Positions 19,904 through 29,010 of a DNA stretch of 64,000 nt are shown piece after piece; positions within the stretch are counted from its first letter, which is position 1; the number at the start of each line of letters is the position of its first letter. The stretch lies in assembly GCA_000634215.1 (NCBI GenBank), contig JFLX01000001.1, forward strand, positions 186,001-250,000. Reading direction: 5' to 3'. A model generated the notes under the pieces. It ran no database searches. It was given only the letters and a program-made list of their open reading frames with translations, and had not been told where the DNA came from. A program made the translations under genes and the position numbers. Origin of the DNA: Prochlorococcus sp. scB243_495L20. GTDB lineage: Bacteria; Cyanobacteriota; Cyanobacteriia; PCC-6307; Cyanobiaceae.

Positions 19904-20536
19904 GTGAGTATTTTTGTTGGCAATTTGCCGTTCCGCGCAGAGCGTGAAGATGTTATACAGTTGTTTACCCCTTTTGGTGAGGTTTCAAATTGTTCTCTCC
20001 CCTTGGAGAGAGATACTGGAAGGAAAAGAGGATTTGCATTTATTGAAATGGCAGATGAAGCTATTGAGTTAAAAGTTATTGATGGTTTGCAAGGTGCGGA
20101 ACTTATGGGCAGACCTTTAAGAATTAATAAAGCTGAGCCAAGAGGTTCTGGTGGATCTCGTAGAGGAGGAAGAGGCGGCTACGGCGGTGGTAATAATGGT
20201 GGCTACGGAGGAGGTGGCTATGGCGGCGGCAATAATGGCGGCTACGGCGGTGGTAATAATGGTGGCTACGGCGGCGGCGGCTATGGCGGCGGTAATAATG
20301 GCGGTTACCGAGGAGGTGGCTATGGCGGCGGTAATAATGGTGGCTACGGGGGAGGTGGCTATGGCGGCGGTAATAATGGATCTAATAGCTCAAATGCTAA
20401 TAAATCTTCTGGAGCAGAAGGTTGGGAAGATAGAAGTTATGGAAATTCATCTGATAATTCTGAATATGAAAATGGTAGGAGCAGAAGAAAAAGGGGAGTG
20501 TCCAATGAGAACAACGCTTCAAACGAGACAAATTAG
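19904..20536 (+). CDS. glycine-rich RNA-binding protein with one RRM
   Basis: A 210-residue protein starting with GTG (SIFVGNLPF). An RRM spans about 1-80 with the RNP2 motif IFVGNLPF and RNP1 KRGFAFIEM. A basic GSGGSRRGGRGG linker follows, then a long Gly/Tyr/Asn-rich tract of GGYGGGNNGG units (about 90-160) and a polar tail. This is the cyanobacterial Rbp family, related to plant glycine-rich proteins, often cold- or stress-regulated and involved in mRNA binding or localisation. The gene overlaps convergent dus by 4 bp. Glycine codons in the tract use unusually many GGC, so local GC is far above the flanks. Confidence 0.92.
   Translation: MSIFVGNLPFRAEREDVIQLFTPFGEVSNCSLPLERDTGRKRGFAFIEMADEAIELKVIDGLQGAELMGRPLRINKAEPRGSGGSRRGGRGGYGGGNNGGYGGGGYGGGNNGGYGGGNNGGYGGGGYGGGNNGGYRGGGYGGGNNGGYGGGGYGGGNNGSNSSNANKSSGAEGWEDRSYGNSSDNSEYENGRSRRKRGVSNENNASNETN
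20172..20380 (+). repeat. imperfect GGC/GGT-rich tandem repeats in the RRM gene
   Basis: Repeated blocks built on GGCTATGGCGGCGGTAATAA and GGTGGCTACGG recur about every 18 to 48 bp and encode GGYGGGNNGG units. The stretch is strongly GC-rich in a roughly 30% GC genome and is the most repetitive DNA in the window. The repeats are imperfect and nested, consistent with repeated slippage. Confidence 0.9.
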
Positions 20537-21537
20537 TAACCCATTTCTTTAAGCGCTGTCGTTAGTTTAAAGAGATGTTCAGTATTTAATTCGTTTTTTA
20601 TAGATTTATTTGAAACTTGATTCCGCCAGATTTTAGCTTTTGGTATACCTTCAACTAAATTTATAAGATGTTTACAAATATCCCAAGATTTTCCTCCGTT
20701 ACTTAAATGGGCTTCTAAGTATGGAATTAGGGAGAAAATAATATTTGAAGCAGATTTGGGTTTTTTATTAATTCCATATATCTTTTGATCAATTTCAGAC
20801 CATCTCAAGGGATGTTTATAAATTGACCGTCCAATCATGACCCCATCAAAATCATTCAAGGCTTTTAACGATTCATCGATATTTGTTAAACCACCATTGA
20901 TTTCAATTAATAATTCTGGATTTGATTTTTTCAATTTTTTTACCATATCAAAATTTAGTGGAGGTATGGTCCTATTTTGTTTTGGATTTAGACCTTTTAA
21001 TATGGCTTTCCTTGCATGAACTGTAAATCTATCTGCTCCAGCATTTGCGATAATTCTTACGAAATTATTCAAATTAACGAAACTATCATCATTGTCTACA
21101 CCGATTCTGTGTTTGATCGTAACCGGTAAGCTGCAATTATTTTTTAAGGCTTCTATACATTTTGCTACTTTTTCAGGGTCTTTCATGAGTGAGGCGCCAA
21201 AGTTTCCAGAACAGACCCTTGGACTCGGACAGCCAACATTAAAGTTTATTTCGTCATAACCCCAATCTTGTGCCATTTGGGCTGCCTTTTCAAGGATTTT
21301 AGGATCATCCCCACCAAACTGAATCGATATCGGGTGTTCTTCATCATTAAAATCTAGAAAAATTTCTTTTTTATTTGTATACACTAAACTCTGGGCCACA
21401 ATCATTTCCGTATACAATAGAGCTTCAGAACTTATTTTTCTCATTATCATTCTGAAGTGTTTATCAGTACAATCCATCATTGGAGCAATACTTAGTTTAT
21501 GAATATTTTTTATAGAATTATGCTGAGTGAAGTTCAT
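20533..21537 (-). CDS. dusA: tRNA-dihydrouridine synthase, DusA-like
   Basis: A 334-residue FMN enzyme reducing uridines in the tRNA D-loop. It starts with APMMDCTDKHFR, carries the catalytic cysteine in NVGCPSPRV followed by GNFGASLMKDP, the KHRIGVD motif, HARKAILKGLNPKQNR (characteristic of DusA, uridines 20/20a), NGGL and GVMIGRSIYKHP. Length matches DusA rather than DusB/C. It is convergent with the RRM gene and divergent from msrB with only 23 bp between starts, so promoters must overlap. Confidence 0.92.
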   Translation of the reverse strand: MNFTQHNSIKNIHKLSIAPMMDCTDKHFRMIMRKISSEALLYTEMIVAQSLVYTNKKEIFLDFNDEEHPISIQFGGDDPKILEKAAQMAQDWGYDEINFNVGCPSPRVCSGNFGASLMKDPEKVAKCIEALKNNCSLPVTIKHRIGVDNDDSFVNLNNFVRIIANAGADRFTVHARKAILKGLNPKQNRTIPPLNFDMVKKLKKSNPELLIEINGGLTNIDESLKALNDFDGVMIGRSIYKHPLRWSEIDQKIYGINKKPKSASNIIFSLIPYLEAHLSNGGKSWDICKHLINLVEGIPKAKIWRNQVSNKSIKNELNTEHLFKLTTALKEMGY

Positions 21538-21560
21538 TACTTTTTTTGTGATCTAAATAT

Positions 21561-22055
21561 ATGAATCAATTTCTATCAAGAAGAACTTTTATTCTAATTC
21601 CTACTATGTCAATCTTAAAAATAATCTTTAATCCCGTTCAAGTATTAGCATCTTCAATTGCTTCTAAAGGAGAGTGGAATTTCTCGAAAGATGAATGGAA
21701 AGCGAGGCTTAGTCCAGAATCTTATTATATTTTGAGGGAGGAAGGCACTGAAAGAGCTTTCAGCAGCCAATTAAATAATGAGAAAAGAAAAGGGATTTTT
21801 CATTGTGCAGGGTGTGATTTGCCGCTTTTTTCCTCAGATCAAAAGTATGATAGTGGTACAGGATGGCCAAGTTTTTGGGATTCAATTCAAGGATCAGTGG
21901 AAACAAAAGTGGATTTTAAGTTAATTGTCCCTAGAACCGAGTATCATTGCGCAAGATGTGGGGGTCATCAAGGACATGTCTTCAATGATGGCCCACTTCC
22001 CACTGGAAAAAGATACTGCAATAATGGATTAGCATTAAGATTTGTTCCTGACTAG
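21561..22055 (+). CDS. msrB: peptide-methionine (R)-S-oxide reductase, exported form
   Basis: A 164-residue MsrB that reduces the R-epimer of oxidised methionine. The zinc-binding pairs are CAGCDLPLF and CARCGGHQGH, and the catalytic cysteine lies in GKRYCNNGLALRF. The first 30 residues (FLSRRTFILIPTMSILKIIF) contain a twin-arginine SRRTFIL motif and a hydrophobic stretch, so a Tat-type export to the periplasm or thylakoid lumen is likely. It probably repairs photo-oxidised proteins outside the cytoplasm. Confidence 0.92.
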   Translation: MNQFLSRRTFILIPTMSILKIIFNPVQVLASSIASKGEWNFSKDEWKARLSPESYYILREEGTERAFSSQLNNEKRKGIFHCAGCDLPLFSSDQKYDSGTGWPSFWDSIQGSVETKVDFKLIVPRTEYHCARCGGHQGHVFNDGPLPTGKRYCNNGLALRFVPD

Positions 22056-22062
22056 ATATTTG

Positions 22063-22076
22063 TGCGGCCTTCCGCA
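22063..22076. other. tight hairpin between msrB and grpE
   Basis: TGCGG and CCGCA form a 5-bp GC-rich stem around a CCTT loop, directly after the msrB stop. A short T-containing stretch follows, but no proper T-run. It could be a weak terminator of msrB or a leader element of grpE; no CIRCE-like sequence is visible in the gap. Confidence 0.35.
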
Positions 22077-22129
22077 ACTTGTTTTGTGCTTCGCTTTATT
22101 AGAGAATAGTCTTATTAAATTTTAGAAAA

Positions 22130-22849
22130 ATGATTGAAAATCAATCAGACAATATTGATAATAAAGAAAATGATGATTCTATCCAGGATAATGTTCCTGA
22201 TGATATATCATCTACCCAAAATTCAACTACTGAAAATGATGAGTTATCTTCTCAAAAAATGGAAGAAATAGATACTGAAGAATTAAAAAATTCTATTTCG
22301 AATAATGATGCAAGATTAGAGCAACTAGAAAAAGAGCATGAAACATTAAAAAATCAATATGTAAGGATTTCAGCAGATTTTGATAATTTCAGAAAAAGGC
22401 AGTCTAGAGATCAGGACGATTTAAAAATCCAACTTGTTTCAAAGACTTTAACTGCCATACTTCCAATTGTTGATAATTTTGAGAGAGCAAGACAACAACT
22501 TAAACCAGAAAGTGAAGAAGCTCAAGCTCTTCATAGAAGTTATCAGGGATTGTATAAACAATTAGTAGAAGTTTTGAAGCAACAGGGAGTATCACCTATG
22601 AGAGTTGTTGGTCAGCAATTCGATCCAAACTTGCATGAAGCTGTATTAAGAGAACCTAGTGAAGAGCTTGAAGAGGATTTTATTATTGAAGAATTGCAGC
22701 GAGGATATCATTTAGAAGGTAAAGTTTTAAGACATGCATTGGTTAAGGTTTCTATGGGACCTGGTAAACAAAATTCACAACAGGAAGTAGAAAAGGATAA
22801 AGTTGAAGGGGATGTTGATTCAGAGGTAAATACTTCTGACGATGTATAA
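22130..22849 (+). CDS. grpE: nucleotide exchange factor GrpE
   Basis: A 239-residue GrpE. Residues 1-60 are an acidic, disordered N-terminus. A coiled coil at about 60-100 ([19 protein letters not shown]) leads into [13 protein letters not shown], and the head domain has [34 protein letters not shown] and [17 protein letters not shown]. It releases ADP from DnaK. The acidic N- and C-terminal extensions are common in marine cyanobacteria. It is followed by dnaJ after 29 bp, forming a chaperone operon without dnaK. Confidence 0.96.
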   Translation: MIENQSDNIDNKENDDSIQDNVPDDISSTQNSTTENDELSSQKMEEIDTEELKNSISNNDARLEQLEKEHETLKNQYVRISADFDNFRKRQSRDQDDLKIQLVSKTLTAILPIVDNFERARQQLKPESEEAQALHRSYQGLYKQLVEVLKQQGVSPMRVVGQQFDPNLHEAVLREPSEELEEDFIIEELQRGYHLEGKVLRHALVKVSMGPGKQNSQQEVEKDKVEGDVDSEVNTSDDV

Positions 22850-22878
22850 ATTCCAAATTCTTATTTGAGCATTATCTA

Positions 22879-24003
22879 ATGGCTGATTTTTACCAAATAC
22901 TTGGAGTTTCAAGAGATGCTGATGCGGATACCTTAAAAAGGGCTTATAGAAAATTAGCAAGACAATATCATCCTGATGTTAATAAAGAACCTGGAGCTGA
23001 AGATAAATTTAAAGAAATTGGTAAGGCTTACGAAGCATTAGCTGATCCTGAAACAAGAGCTAGATATGATCAGTTTGGTGAGGCTGGTATTGGAGGTGCG
23101 GCTGGAATGCCTGATATGGGTGATATGGGTGGCTTTGCAGATTTATTTGAAACTTTTTTTAATGGCTTTGGTGGACAAAATCCTCAGGGGGGAAGAACTC
23201 AAAGAAGAGGCCCACAACAAGGTGATGATCTAAGGTATGACCTTAATATTGAATTTAAAGATGCAATATTTGGCCAACAAAGAGAAATTAAAATTCCTCA
23301 TCTTGAAACATGCGAAGTCTGTAGGGGAACAGGTGCCAAACCAGGAACAGGTCCAAAAACTTGTTCAACATGTGGTGGGAGTGGACAAGTTAGAAGAGCT
23401 ACAAGAACTCCTTTTGGTAATTTCACACAAGTAGCTGAATGTCCTTCATGTAATGGAGCCGGTCAGATTATTGCAGACCCATGCGTAAGTTGCGGTGGTA
23501 ATGGAGTAAAACAAGTCAGAAAAAAATTAAGAATTAATATTCCTGCTGGAGTTGATACTGGCACCAAATTAAGAGTTTCTGGAGAGGGAAATGTTGGTTT
23601 GAAAGGGGGTCCACCTGGAGATCTTTATGTTTTTATCAAGGTTAAGAATGATCCAAAACTCAAAAGAGATGGTGTGAACATTTACTCAGAAATATATGTG
23701 AATTACTTGCAGGCTATTTTAGGTGACACTGTTGAAATTACTACAGTTGATGGAAACGTTAATTTAAAAATTCCAAGTGGAACTCAGCCAAATACAACTC
23801 TTTCACTTGAGAACAAAGGGGTACCTAGACTTGGTAATCCGGTTGCAAGAGGAAATCATGAAGTTTTAGTAAAGGTAAAATTGCCAACTCGTATAACTGA
23901 TGAAGAACGAAAGCTTTTAGAGGGTTTAGCTTCTCAATATTCAGATAAAAATATTAATTCCAGTAGTGGACTCTTTAGTAAATTATTTGGTAAAGAATCC
24001 TAA
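22879..24003 (+). CDS. dnaJ: chaperone DnaJ (type I Hsp40)
   Basis: A 374-residue full-length DnaJ. The J domain (1-70) has the HPD motif in QYHPDVN. A Gly/Phe-rich linker spans about 72-115. Four zinc-finger repeats follow: [24 protein letters not shown] and CVSCGGNG. The C-terminal substrate-binding domain ends near 355. It stimulates DnaK ATPase and delivers unfolded clients. The stop overlaps the start of the TusA-like gene, so grpE, dnaJ, the TusA-like gene and rsgA are probably one operon. Confidence 0.97.
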   Translation: MADFYQILGVSRDADADTLKRAYRKLARQYHPDVNKEPGAEDKFKEIGKAYEALADPETRARYDQFGEAGIGGAAGMPDMGDMGGFADLFETFFNGFGGQNPQGGRTQRRGPQQGDDLRYDLNIEFKDAIFGQQREIKIPHLETCEVCRGTGAKPGTGPKTCSTCGGSGQVRRATRTPFGNFTQVAECPSCNGAGQIIADPCVSCGGNGVKQVRKKLRINIPAGVDTGTKLRVSGEGNVGLKGGPPGDLYVFIKVKNDPKLKRDGVNIYSEIYVNYLQAILGDTVEITTVDGNVNLKIPSGTQPNTTLSLENKGVPRLGNPVARGNHEVLVKVKLPTRITDEERKLLEGLASQYSDKNINSSSGLFSKLFGKES

Positions 24004-24233
24004 TGACTTCCTTAAAGCATTTGGATCTTAAATCTGTTCCATGTCCTTTAAATGTTGTAAAAATCAAATTGGCATTGGAGAAGTTATCCAAAACTGAACA
24101 CCTTATAGTTGAACTAGATAAAGGTGAACCAGAAGAAATGGTATTAAACAGCTTAAAAGAGATGGGATGTTTGTTTAAACAAATTAAGGAAAATGAGAAA
24201 TTTATAAAAATAAAAATATTGAATGAAAGTTAA
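24003..24233 (+). CDS. TusA/SirA-like sulfur-carrier family protein
   Basis: A 76-residue protein with the TusA fold pattern: LKHLDLKSVPCPLNVVKIKLALEKL and a GEPEEMVLNSLKEMGC segment. The conserved cysteine is present, but the usual CPxP motif reads CPLN, so the second proline is lost. TusA-like proteins carry persulfide sulfur for thiouridine or cofactor synthesis. Overlaps by one base with dnaJ and by 11 with rsgA show tight translational coupling. The specific pathway is unknown. Confidence 0.82.
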   Translation: MTSLKHLDLKSVPCPLNVVKIKLALEKLSKTEHLIVELDKGEPEEMVLNSLKEMGCLFKQIKENEKFIKIKILNES

Positions 24234-25140
24234 TAATAAAAATTTAGGTTTAGTTACCAAGAAATTTAACGATTTTTTTTTAGTTGACTTAAAAAATCAA
24301 GAAACCTATTTAAATAGCGAGAAATTTTTATGTAAGGTTAGGAAGTCTATAAATTTCAAGAATCAATTAATTTATGTTGGAGACGAAGTAGAAATCAAAA
24401 ATATTGATTTAAAAAGCAAACGCGCGGTAATAACAAGTGTTAAAAAAAGAAAAAATTTATTAGTTAGACCCTCAGTTGCAAATATCTCTAACATATACAT
24501 TACTTTTTCAGTGGAAGAGCCCGCGTTAAATTTATCTCAAGTTAATCGGTTTTTGATATCAGCAGAATCTATAGGTGTTGAAGTGTCATTAGTTTTGACA
24601 AAATGTGATTTAATTTCAGATAAATCAAGATATTTATTAATTGATAAATTTGAGAAATGGGGTTATAAAGCAATAACTTTAAATTTAGAGAAATCTGATG
24701 ACTTTAATAATTTATTAGTTGAGTTAAAGCAAAAAGAGTGTTCAATTTTTATGGGCCCATCTGGCGTTGGCAAAACTACTTTGCTTAATATGATTATCCC
24801 AGGTCTTCAAAATAATACTGCTCCAGTTTCCAATAAAATTAAGAGAGGTAAAAATACTACTCGAAATGTTGAGTTATTTTCTGTATCACATCAAAGTTAC
24901 ATCGTAGATACTCCTGGTTTTAATATGCAACCTCTAGAGATAAGTATTAATTTGTTACCAAATCTTTATTCAGAAATACATAAACAAGTTATAGAAGAAG
25001 GAATTAAATGTAAATTTCGTAACTGCTTACATTTAAACGATGAGGGCTGTAATTTAAATAAATCCTTCGAAAGATATTCTTTTTATAAAGAAATGATTGA
25101 GTCTGCTAAGAGTCACTGTTATCAAAACCAGGAAGATTAA
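24223..25140 (+). CDS. rsgA: ribosome small subunit-dependent GTPase A
   Basis: A 305-residue circularly permuted GTPase involved in late 30S maturation. An OB-fold comes first (1-75). The G motifs then appear in permuted order: TKCD (G4) near 125, [12 protein letters not shown] (G1) near 183, the TTRNV switch and DTPGF (G3). A zinc motif [14 protein letters not shown] lies near the end. It overlaps the TusA-like gene by 11 bp upstream and convergent ybaB by 35 bp downstream, an unusually long 3' overlap. Confidence 0.94.
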   Translation: MKVNNKNLGLVTKKFNDFFLVDLKNQETYLNSEKFLCKVRKSINFKNQLIYVGDEVEIKNIDLKSKRAVITSVKKRKNLLVRPSVANISNIYITFSVEEPALNLSQVNRFLISAESIGVEVSLVLTKCDLISDKSRYLLIDKFEKWGYKAITLNLEKSDDFNNLLVELKQKECSIFMGPSGVGKTTLLNMIIPGLQNNTAPVSNKIKRGKNTTRNVELFSVSHQSYIVDTPGFNMQPLEISINLLPNLYSEIHKQVIEEGIKCKFRNCLHLNDEGCNLNKSFERYSFYKEMIESAKSHCYQNQED

Positions 25141-25456
25141 GATTTAATCCACCAGTCAAATCATTCATCCTTTCTTTCATAGTTGTAGTTGATAATTCAT
25201 GAGCTTTTTGAATAGCTTGTAAAATGTTTCTCTCTATTTTTTCTTTATCTGCATTTAAAAAATTTTCTTGTACTTCTACTTTTAATGGAAGTTGGTTTCC
25301 ACTTATCCAGACTTTTATCATTTCATCATCACTTTTTCCTTCAATCTCCATATTTTCAAGTTCATCTTGTAATTTTTGAGCATCTTGCTGAATTTGTTTA
25401 GCTTTTTTAAAAGCTTCTGTAAGTTGTCCAAAGTTAGGAAGTCCAAAACCCGCCAT
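25106..25456 (-). CDS. ybaB: YbaB/EbfC family nucleoid-associated protein
   Basis: A 116-residue protein beginning [30 protein letters not shown], with the central [19 protein letters not shown] strand pair and [18 protein letters not shown] at the end. The family forms dimers that bind DNA without strong sequence specificity. It is the last gene of a murC-murB-ybaB minus-strand run, 17 bp after murB, and converges with rsgA with a 35-bp overlap. Confidence 0.93.
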   Translation of the reverse strand: MAGFGLPNFGQLTEAFKKAKQIQQDAQKLQDELENMEIEGKSDDEMIKVWISGNQLPLKVEVQENFLNADKEKIERNILQAIQKAHELSTTTMKERMNDLTGGLNLNLPGFDNSDS

Positions 25457-25473
25457 TTTGTAAAAAAGTTTCT

Positions 25474-26367
25474 TTAGTTAGGATAGTCAAAACCAATCAT
25501 TCTTACTTCCGGTTGCAAGAAAATTCCTTTGTTTTGTAGTACTTTTTGTTGAATTACTGTTATTAATTCATAAATATCTTTTGAACTTGCTGAAGAAGTG
25601 TTAATTATAAAATTTGAATGTATTGTAGAAATTTCAGCATCGCCAATTTTAAATCCTTTTAAACCCATTTCATCAATTAATTTTGCTGCAAAATTATTTT
25701 CAGGATTTTTAAAAACACTACCAAAACTTGGTTGATGATATGGTTGTGTTTCTGTCTTTAATTTAAGATTATTTTTAGTCGTTTGAATTAATTGTTTTAG
25801 ATTCCCATTAGGCTCAAAATGCAGTTTTGCACTAATAATTGTCAAATCATTTTTTTGAAAAGAGCTAAATCTATACTCAAAATTGATATCTTTTTTTTCA
25901 ATCTCTAGTTTTTCATGAGTTTTATTATTTATAACTTTTACTGAAATAAGATTTTTTGCTAGCGATAAATTACCTGTGCCAGCATTCATATAAATTGCTC
26001 CTCCTAATGTTCCTGGAATTCCGACAGCCCATTCCCCTCCTTGTAATCCATTTTTAGCAAGAGAATTAGATAATTTTGGGAGCATTACACCTGCTTCAGC
26101 TTCAACAATTCCTGAATATGGCTCTATCTTTAACGATTGTAATTTTTTTGTACACACCACTAAGCCTTTTATGAAAATATTATTTATTAAAAGATTTGAA
26201 CCTGCGCCAATTATTTGACATCTTTGTTTGTTTAAATTAGCCCATTTTATTAGATATGAAAATTCTTCAATGTTTCTTGGCTCAGCAAAATATTCAGCTA
26301 CTCCTCCCACTTTTATAGTTGTATAACTACTTAAATTACAGTTTTCAGAAAAAATCTTTTTATTCAT
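25474..26367 (-). CDS. murB: UDP-N-acetylenolpyruvoylglucosamine reductase
   Basis: A 297-residue FAD enzyme that reduces UDP-GlcNAc-enolpyruvate to UDP-MurNAc. It shows [25 protein letters not shown], the FAD-binding [23 protein letters not shown] and the catalytic-serine loop [11 protein letters not shown] typical of type II MurB. Length is standard. It starts 11 bp downstream of murC on the same strand, giving consecutive murein precursor steps in one unit. Confidence 0.96.
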   Translation of the reverse strand: MNKKIFSENCNLSSYTTIKVGGVAEYFAEPRNIEEFSYLIKWANLNKQRCQIIGAGSNLLINNIFIKGLVVCTKKLQSLKIEPYSGIVEAEAGVMLPKLSNSLAKNGLQGGEWAVGIPGTLGGAIYMNAGTGNLSLAKNLISVKVINNKTHEKLEIEKKDINFEYRFSSFQKNDLTIISAKLHFEPNGNLKQLIQTTKNNLKLKTETQPYHQPSFGSVFKNPENNFAAKLIDEMGLKGFKIGDAEISTIHSNFIINTSSASSKDIYELITVIQQKVLQNKGIFLQPEVRMIGFDYPN

Positions 26368-26378
26368 AAATTAGTTAT

Positions 26379-27794
26379 TTATTTTAATTGGTTTTTTCCA
26401 TTTAAAATTGACCAGAAATTATGACAATCACCAGCTCCCATATTCAAAATTAAATCCCCCTTTTGAGTTAATTCGTAAAAATTCTTTGTAACTTCATAAT
26501 AATTATTAATGTATCTAACATTCTTATTTTTTTTATAAATCAGATCAGTGATAATTTTCGAAGTAATTCCCTCTTCGTTTCCTTCTCCTGCTCCGTAAAT
26601 ACTGGTTACATAAATAACATCTGCTTTTGATAATTCTTCAGCGAATTCTTTAGTAAATTGCTTTACTCGAGAGTACCTATGAGGTTGAAATATAGCTATT
26701 AATCTACTCTTTTGACATTCATTTTTTTTATTTTGCTGAATAAATAATCTCCCTAATTTAATTGTCTCTTTTATTTCGTTTGGGTGATGCGCATAATCAT
26801 CATATAAACTTCTTTGATCTATTTGGCCTCTGAATTCAAATCTTTTTTTTGGTAGTTTCAGATGTTTTATATTTTTTTTTATTTCTATAAAATCTACACC
26901 TATCATTCTTGAAGCTGCTATTGCCGCAGTGATATTAGATAGATTGTGTAATCCTGGAATTGGAATATTTAAACTACTTATAAAATTTCCATTTTCATAA
27001 TATTTTCCAATTGTATACTTTGAATTAATTTCAGTTGGGATTATTGCATAAGCTACGTTTTTAGCCGTAGTGTTTGACCACTTACAATTAGAATAAAAAT
27101 TATTTCTTGAGGTTTCACAATCAAAATTAAGTAATAACTTTTTAGAGTTTGTAGCGAAACTTTTAAATGAAGATATGACTTCACTTAAATTAGAAAAGTG
27201 ATCGCAATGATCAAAATCTATGTTATTGATTATTCCAATATCAGATTTATATTTGTTAATTGTTCCATCAGATTCATCAACTTCAGCTACTAAGTATTTT
27301 GTATTTTCTAAATGACAATTAGAGTTGTAGATAGGAATTATTCCTCCAGTTATTGAAGAAGAATTATTTGTACATAACTCAAGTATTGTAGAAAGAAATG
27401 TACTTGTTGATGTTTTTCCATGGCTTCCTGCTACTGCCAATGCAGTGTAAGTGCGCATTAGCATTGCAAGTATCTCGGAACGATGTTTTATTGATAAATT
27501 TTTTTCTCTGCAGTACGAAAATTCTTCATTTTCTGGTTTAATTGCTGAGCTTACAACAAAATTAATTAATTTGTTGGTAAATTTTGAAATAATAAATTCG
27601 ATATTTTGTCGAATTTGAGAAGTAAAGATCACTGCACCTAATTTCTCTAATTTATTAGTTTCATCGTTTTTAACTAAATCAGACCCCGAAACTGAACAAC
27701 CTTTTTTAAGTAAACCCATTGCTAATGCTGACATCCCAATACCTCCTATCCCAATAAAATGAAAATGACTTTTCAACAGTAATTCTTTATCCAA
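26379..27794 (-). CDS. murC: UDP-N-acetylmuramate--L-alanine ligase
   Basis: A 471-residue Mur ligase adding L-alanine to UDP-MurNAc. It shows HFIGIGGIGMSALA, the ATP-binding VAGSHGKTSTSTFL, VAEVDESDGT, NIDFDHCDHF and DDYAHHPNEI, all typical of MurC. It is the first gene of the murC-murB-ybaB run and is divergent from gap2 across a 193-bp spacer that holds the promoters of both. Confidence 0.96.
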   Translation of the reverse strand: MDKELLLKSHFHFIGIGGIGMSALAMGLLKKGCSVSGSDLVKNDETNKLEKLGAVIFTSQIRQNIEFIISKFTNKLINFVVSSAIKPENEEFSYCREKNLSIKHRSEILAMLMRTYTALAVAGSHGKTSTSTFLSTILELCTNNSSSITGGIIPIYNSNCHLENTKYLVAEVDESDGTINKYKSDIGIINNIDFDHCDHFSNLSEVISSFKSFATNSKKLLLNFDCETSRNNFYSNCKWSNTTAKNVAYAIIPTEINSKYTIGKYYENGNFISSLNIPIPGLHNLSNITAAIAASRMIGVDFIEIKKNIKHLKLPKKRFEFRGQIDQRSLYDDYAHHPNEIKETIKLGRLFIQQNKKNECQKSRLIAIFQPHRYSRVKQFTKEFAEELSKADVIYVTSIYGAGEGNEEGITSKIITDLIYKKNKNVRYINNYYEVTKNFYELTQKGDLILNMGAGDCHNFWSILNGKNQLK

Positions 27795-27922
27795 TTTTTA
27801 TCTTTTACTTAAATTAAAATAACTTCTGGGTAAAATTTTGCTATTTTTTCTTAAAAAAAATTTTTTTTTCTCTTTGAATTAATACAAAACTAGACTTATT
27901 TGCTTAATAAATTAAAAAAACC

Positions 27923-27951
27923 TTACGTTATTGCACAAAATTCAGTATGAT
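27923..27951 (+). promoter_or_regulatory. candidate promoter of gap2
   Basis: TATGAT at 27946-27951 is a good -10 match. A weak TTACGT at 27923-27928 lies 17 bp upstream as a possible -35. The predicted start would leave about 30 bp of leader before the ATG at 27988. The -35 match is poor, so an activator or an alternative sigma factor may be involved. Confidence 0.3.
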
Positions 27952-27987
27952 CAGCAACTTAGGTTAAACATTTAGAAATTATTAGTT

Positions 27988-29010
27988 ATGACTTTGCGTG
28001 TTGCAATTAACGGCTTTGGCAGAATTGGTCGAAACTTTATGCGTTGTTGGCTTAGTAGAGGAGCTTACACCAATATTGAAGTAGTTGGAATTAACGTTAC
28101 CTCAGATCCTAAGACTAATGCTCATCTATTAAAATATGACTCAGTACTTGGCCAACTTGATGGTGTTGATATTCAATATACTGATGATACTTTTGTAATC
28201 AATAACAAGACAATTAAATGTTTCTCTGATAGAAACCCAATGAATCTACCGTGGAAAGATTGGGGAGTAGATTTGGTTATTGAATCTACTGGAGTATTTA
28301 ATACAGACGTAGGTGCAAGTAAGCACTTAGAGGTTGGAGCAAAAAAAGTTATCTTAACTGCTCCTGGTAAAGGCGATGGCGTTGGTACTTATGTTGTTGG
28401 AGTCAATGCTGATACATATAAACATAAAGATTATGATATTTTGAGTAATGCTAGTTGTACAACGAATTGTTTAGCTCCAGTAGTTAAAGTTTTAGACCAA
28501 ACTTTTGGGATTAACAAAGGTTTGATGACAACAATTCATAGTTATACAGGGGATCAAAGGATTTTAGATAATAGTCATAGAGATCTAAGAAGGGCTAGAG
28601 CCGCTGCTACAAACATTGTTCCAACTTCTACAGGAGCTGCAAAGGCAGTAGCTCTGGTATACCCAGAAATGAAAGGTAAATTAACAGGAATTGCGATGAG
28701 AGTTCCAACTCCTAACGTTTCAGCAGTAGATTTTGTTTTTGAATCTTCTAAATCTGTCACAACTGAAGAAGTCAATAATGCTTTAAAGGAAGCATCCCTA
28801 AACTCTATGAAAGGCATTATTAAGTATGGAGATGAACCATTAGTGTCAAGCGATTATGCAGGTACGAATGAATCATCAATTGTAGATAGTGATCTTACAA
28901 TGTGTATTGGAGACAACCTTGTAAAGGTCCTTGCATGGTACGACAATGAGTGGGGTTATAGTCAGAGAGTTGTAGATTTAGCGGAGATTGTTGCTAAAAA
29001 TTGGGAGTAA
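27988..29010 (+). CDS. gap2: glyceraldehyde-3-phosphate dehydrogenase, Gap2 (photosynthetic) type
   Basis: A 340-residue NAD(P)-dependent enzyme with the Rossmann start [12 protein letters not shown] and the catalytic Cys157 in [41 protein letters not shown] and the final [15 protein letters not shown] support the Gap2 class, which runs the reductive Calvin-cycle direction with NADPH or NADH. Length fits. The stop is immediately followed by the end of thiL on the other strand. Confidence 0.96.
   Translation: MTLRVAINGFGRIGRNFMRCWLSRGAYTNIEVVGINVTSDPKTNAHLLKYDSVLGQLDGVDIQYTDDTFVINNKTIKCFSDRNPMNLPWKDWGVDLVIESTGVFNTDVGASKHLEVGAKKVILTAPGKGDGVGTYVVGVNADTYKHKDYDILSNASCTTNCLAPVVKVLDQTFGINKGLMTTIHSYTGDQRILDNSHRDLRRARAAATNIVPTSTGAAKAVALVYPEMKGKLTGIAMRVPTPNVSAVDFVFESSKSVTTEEVNNALKEASLNSMKGIIKYGDEPLVSSDYAGTNESSIVDSDLTMCIGDNLVKVLAWYDNEWGYSQRVVDLAEIVAKNWE

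Noticed and set aside
20151-20552. 133-codon ORF in another frame of the RRM gene
   Set aside because: It is a low-complexity Ala/Met/Val frame created by the GGC/GGT repeats and not a plausible protein.
22056-22129. CIRCE/HrcA operator before grpE-dnaJ
   Set aside because: No TTAGCACTC/GAGTGCTAA inverted repeat is present; only a small GC hairpin is seen.
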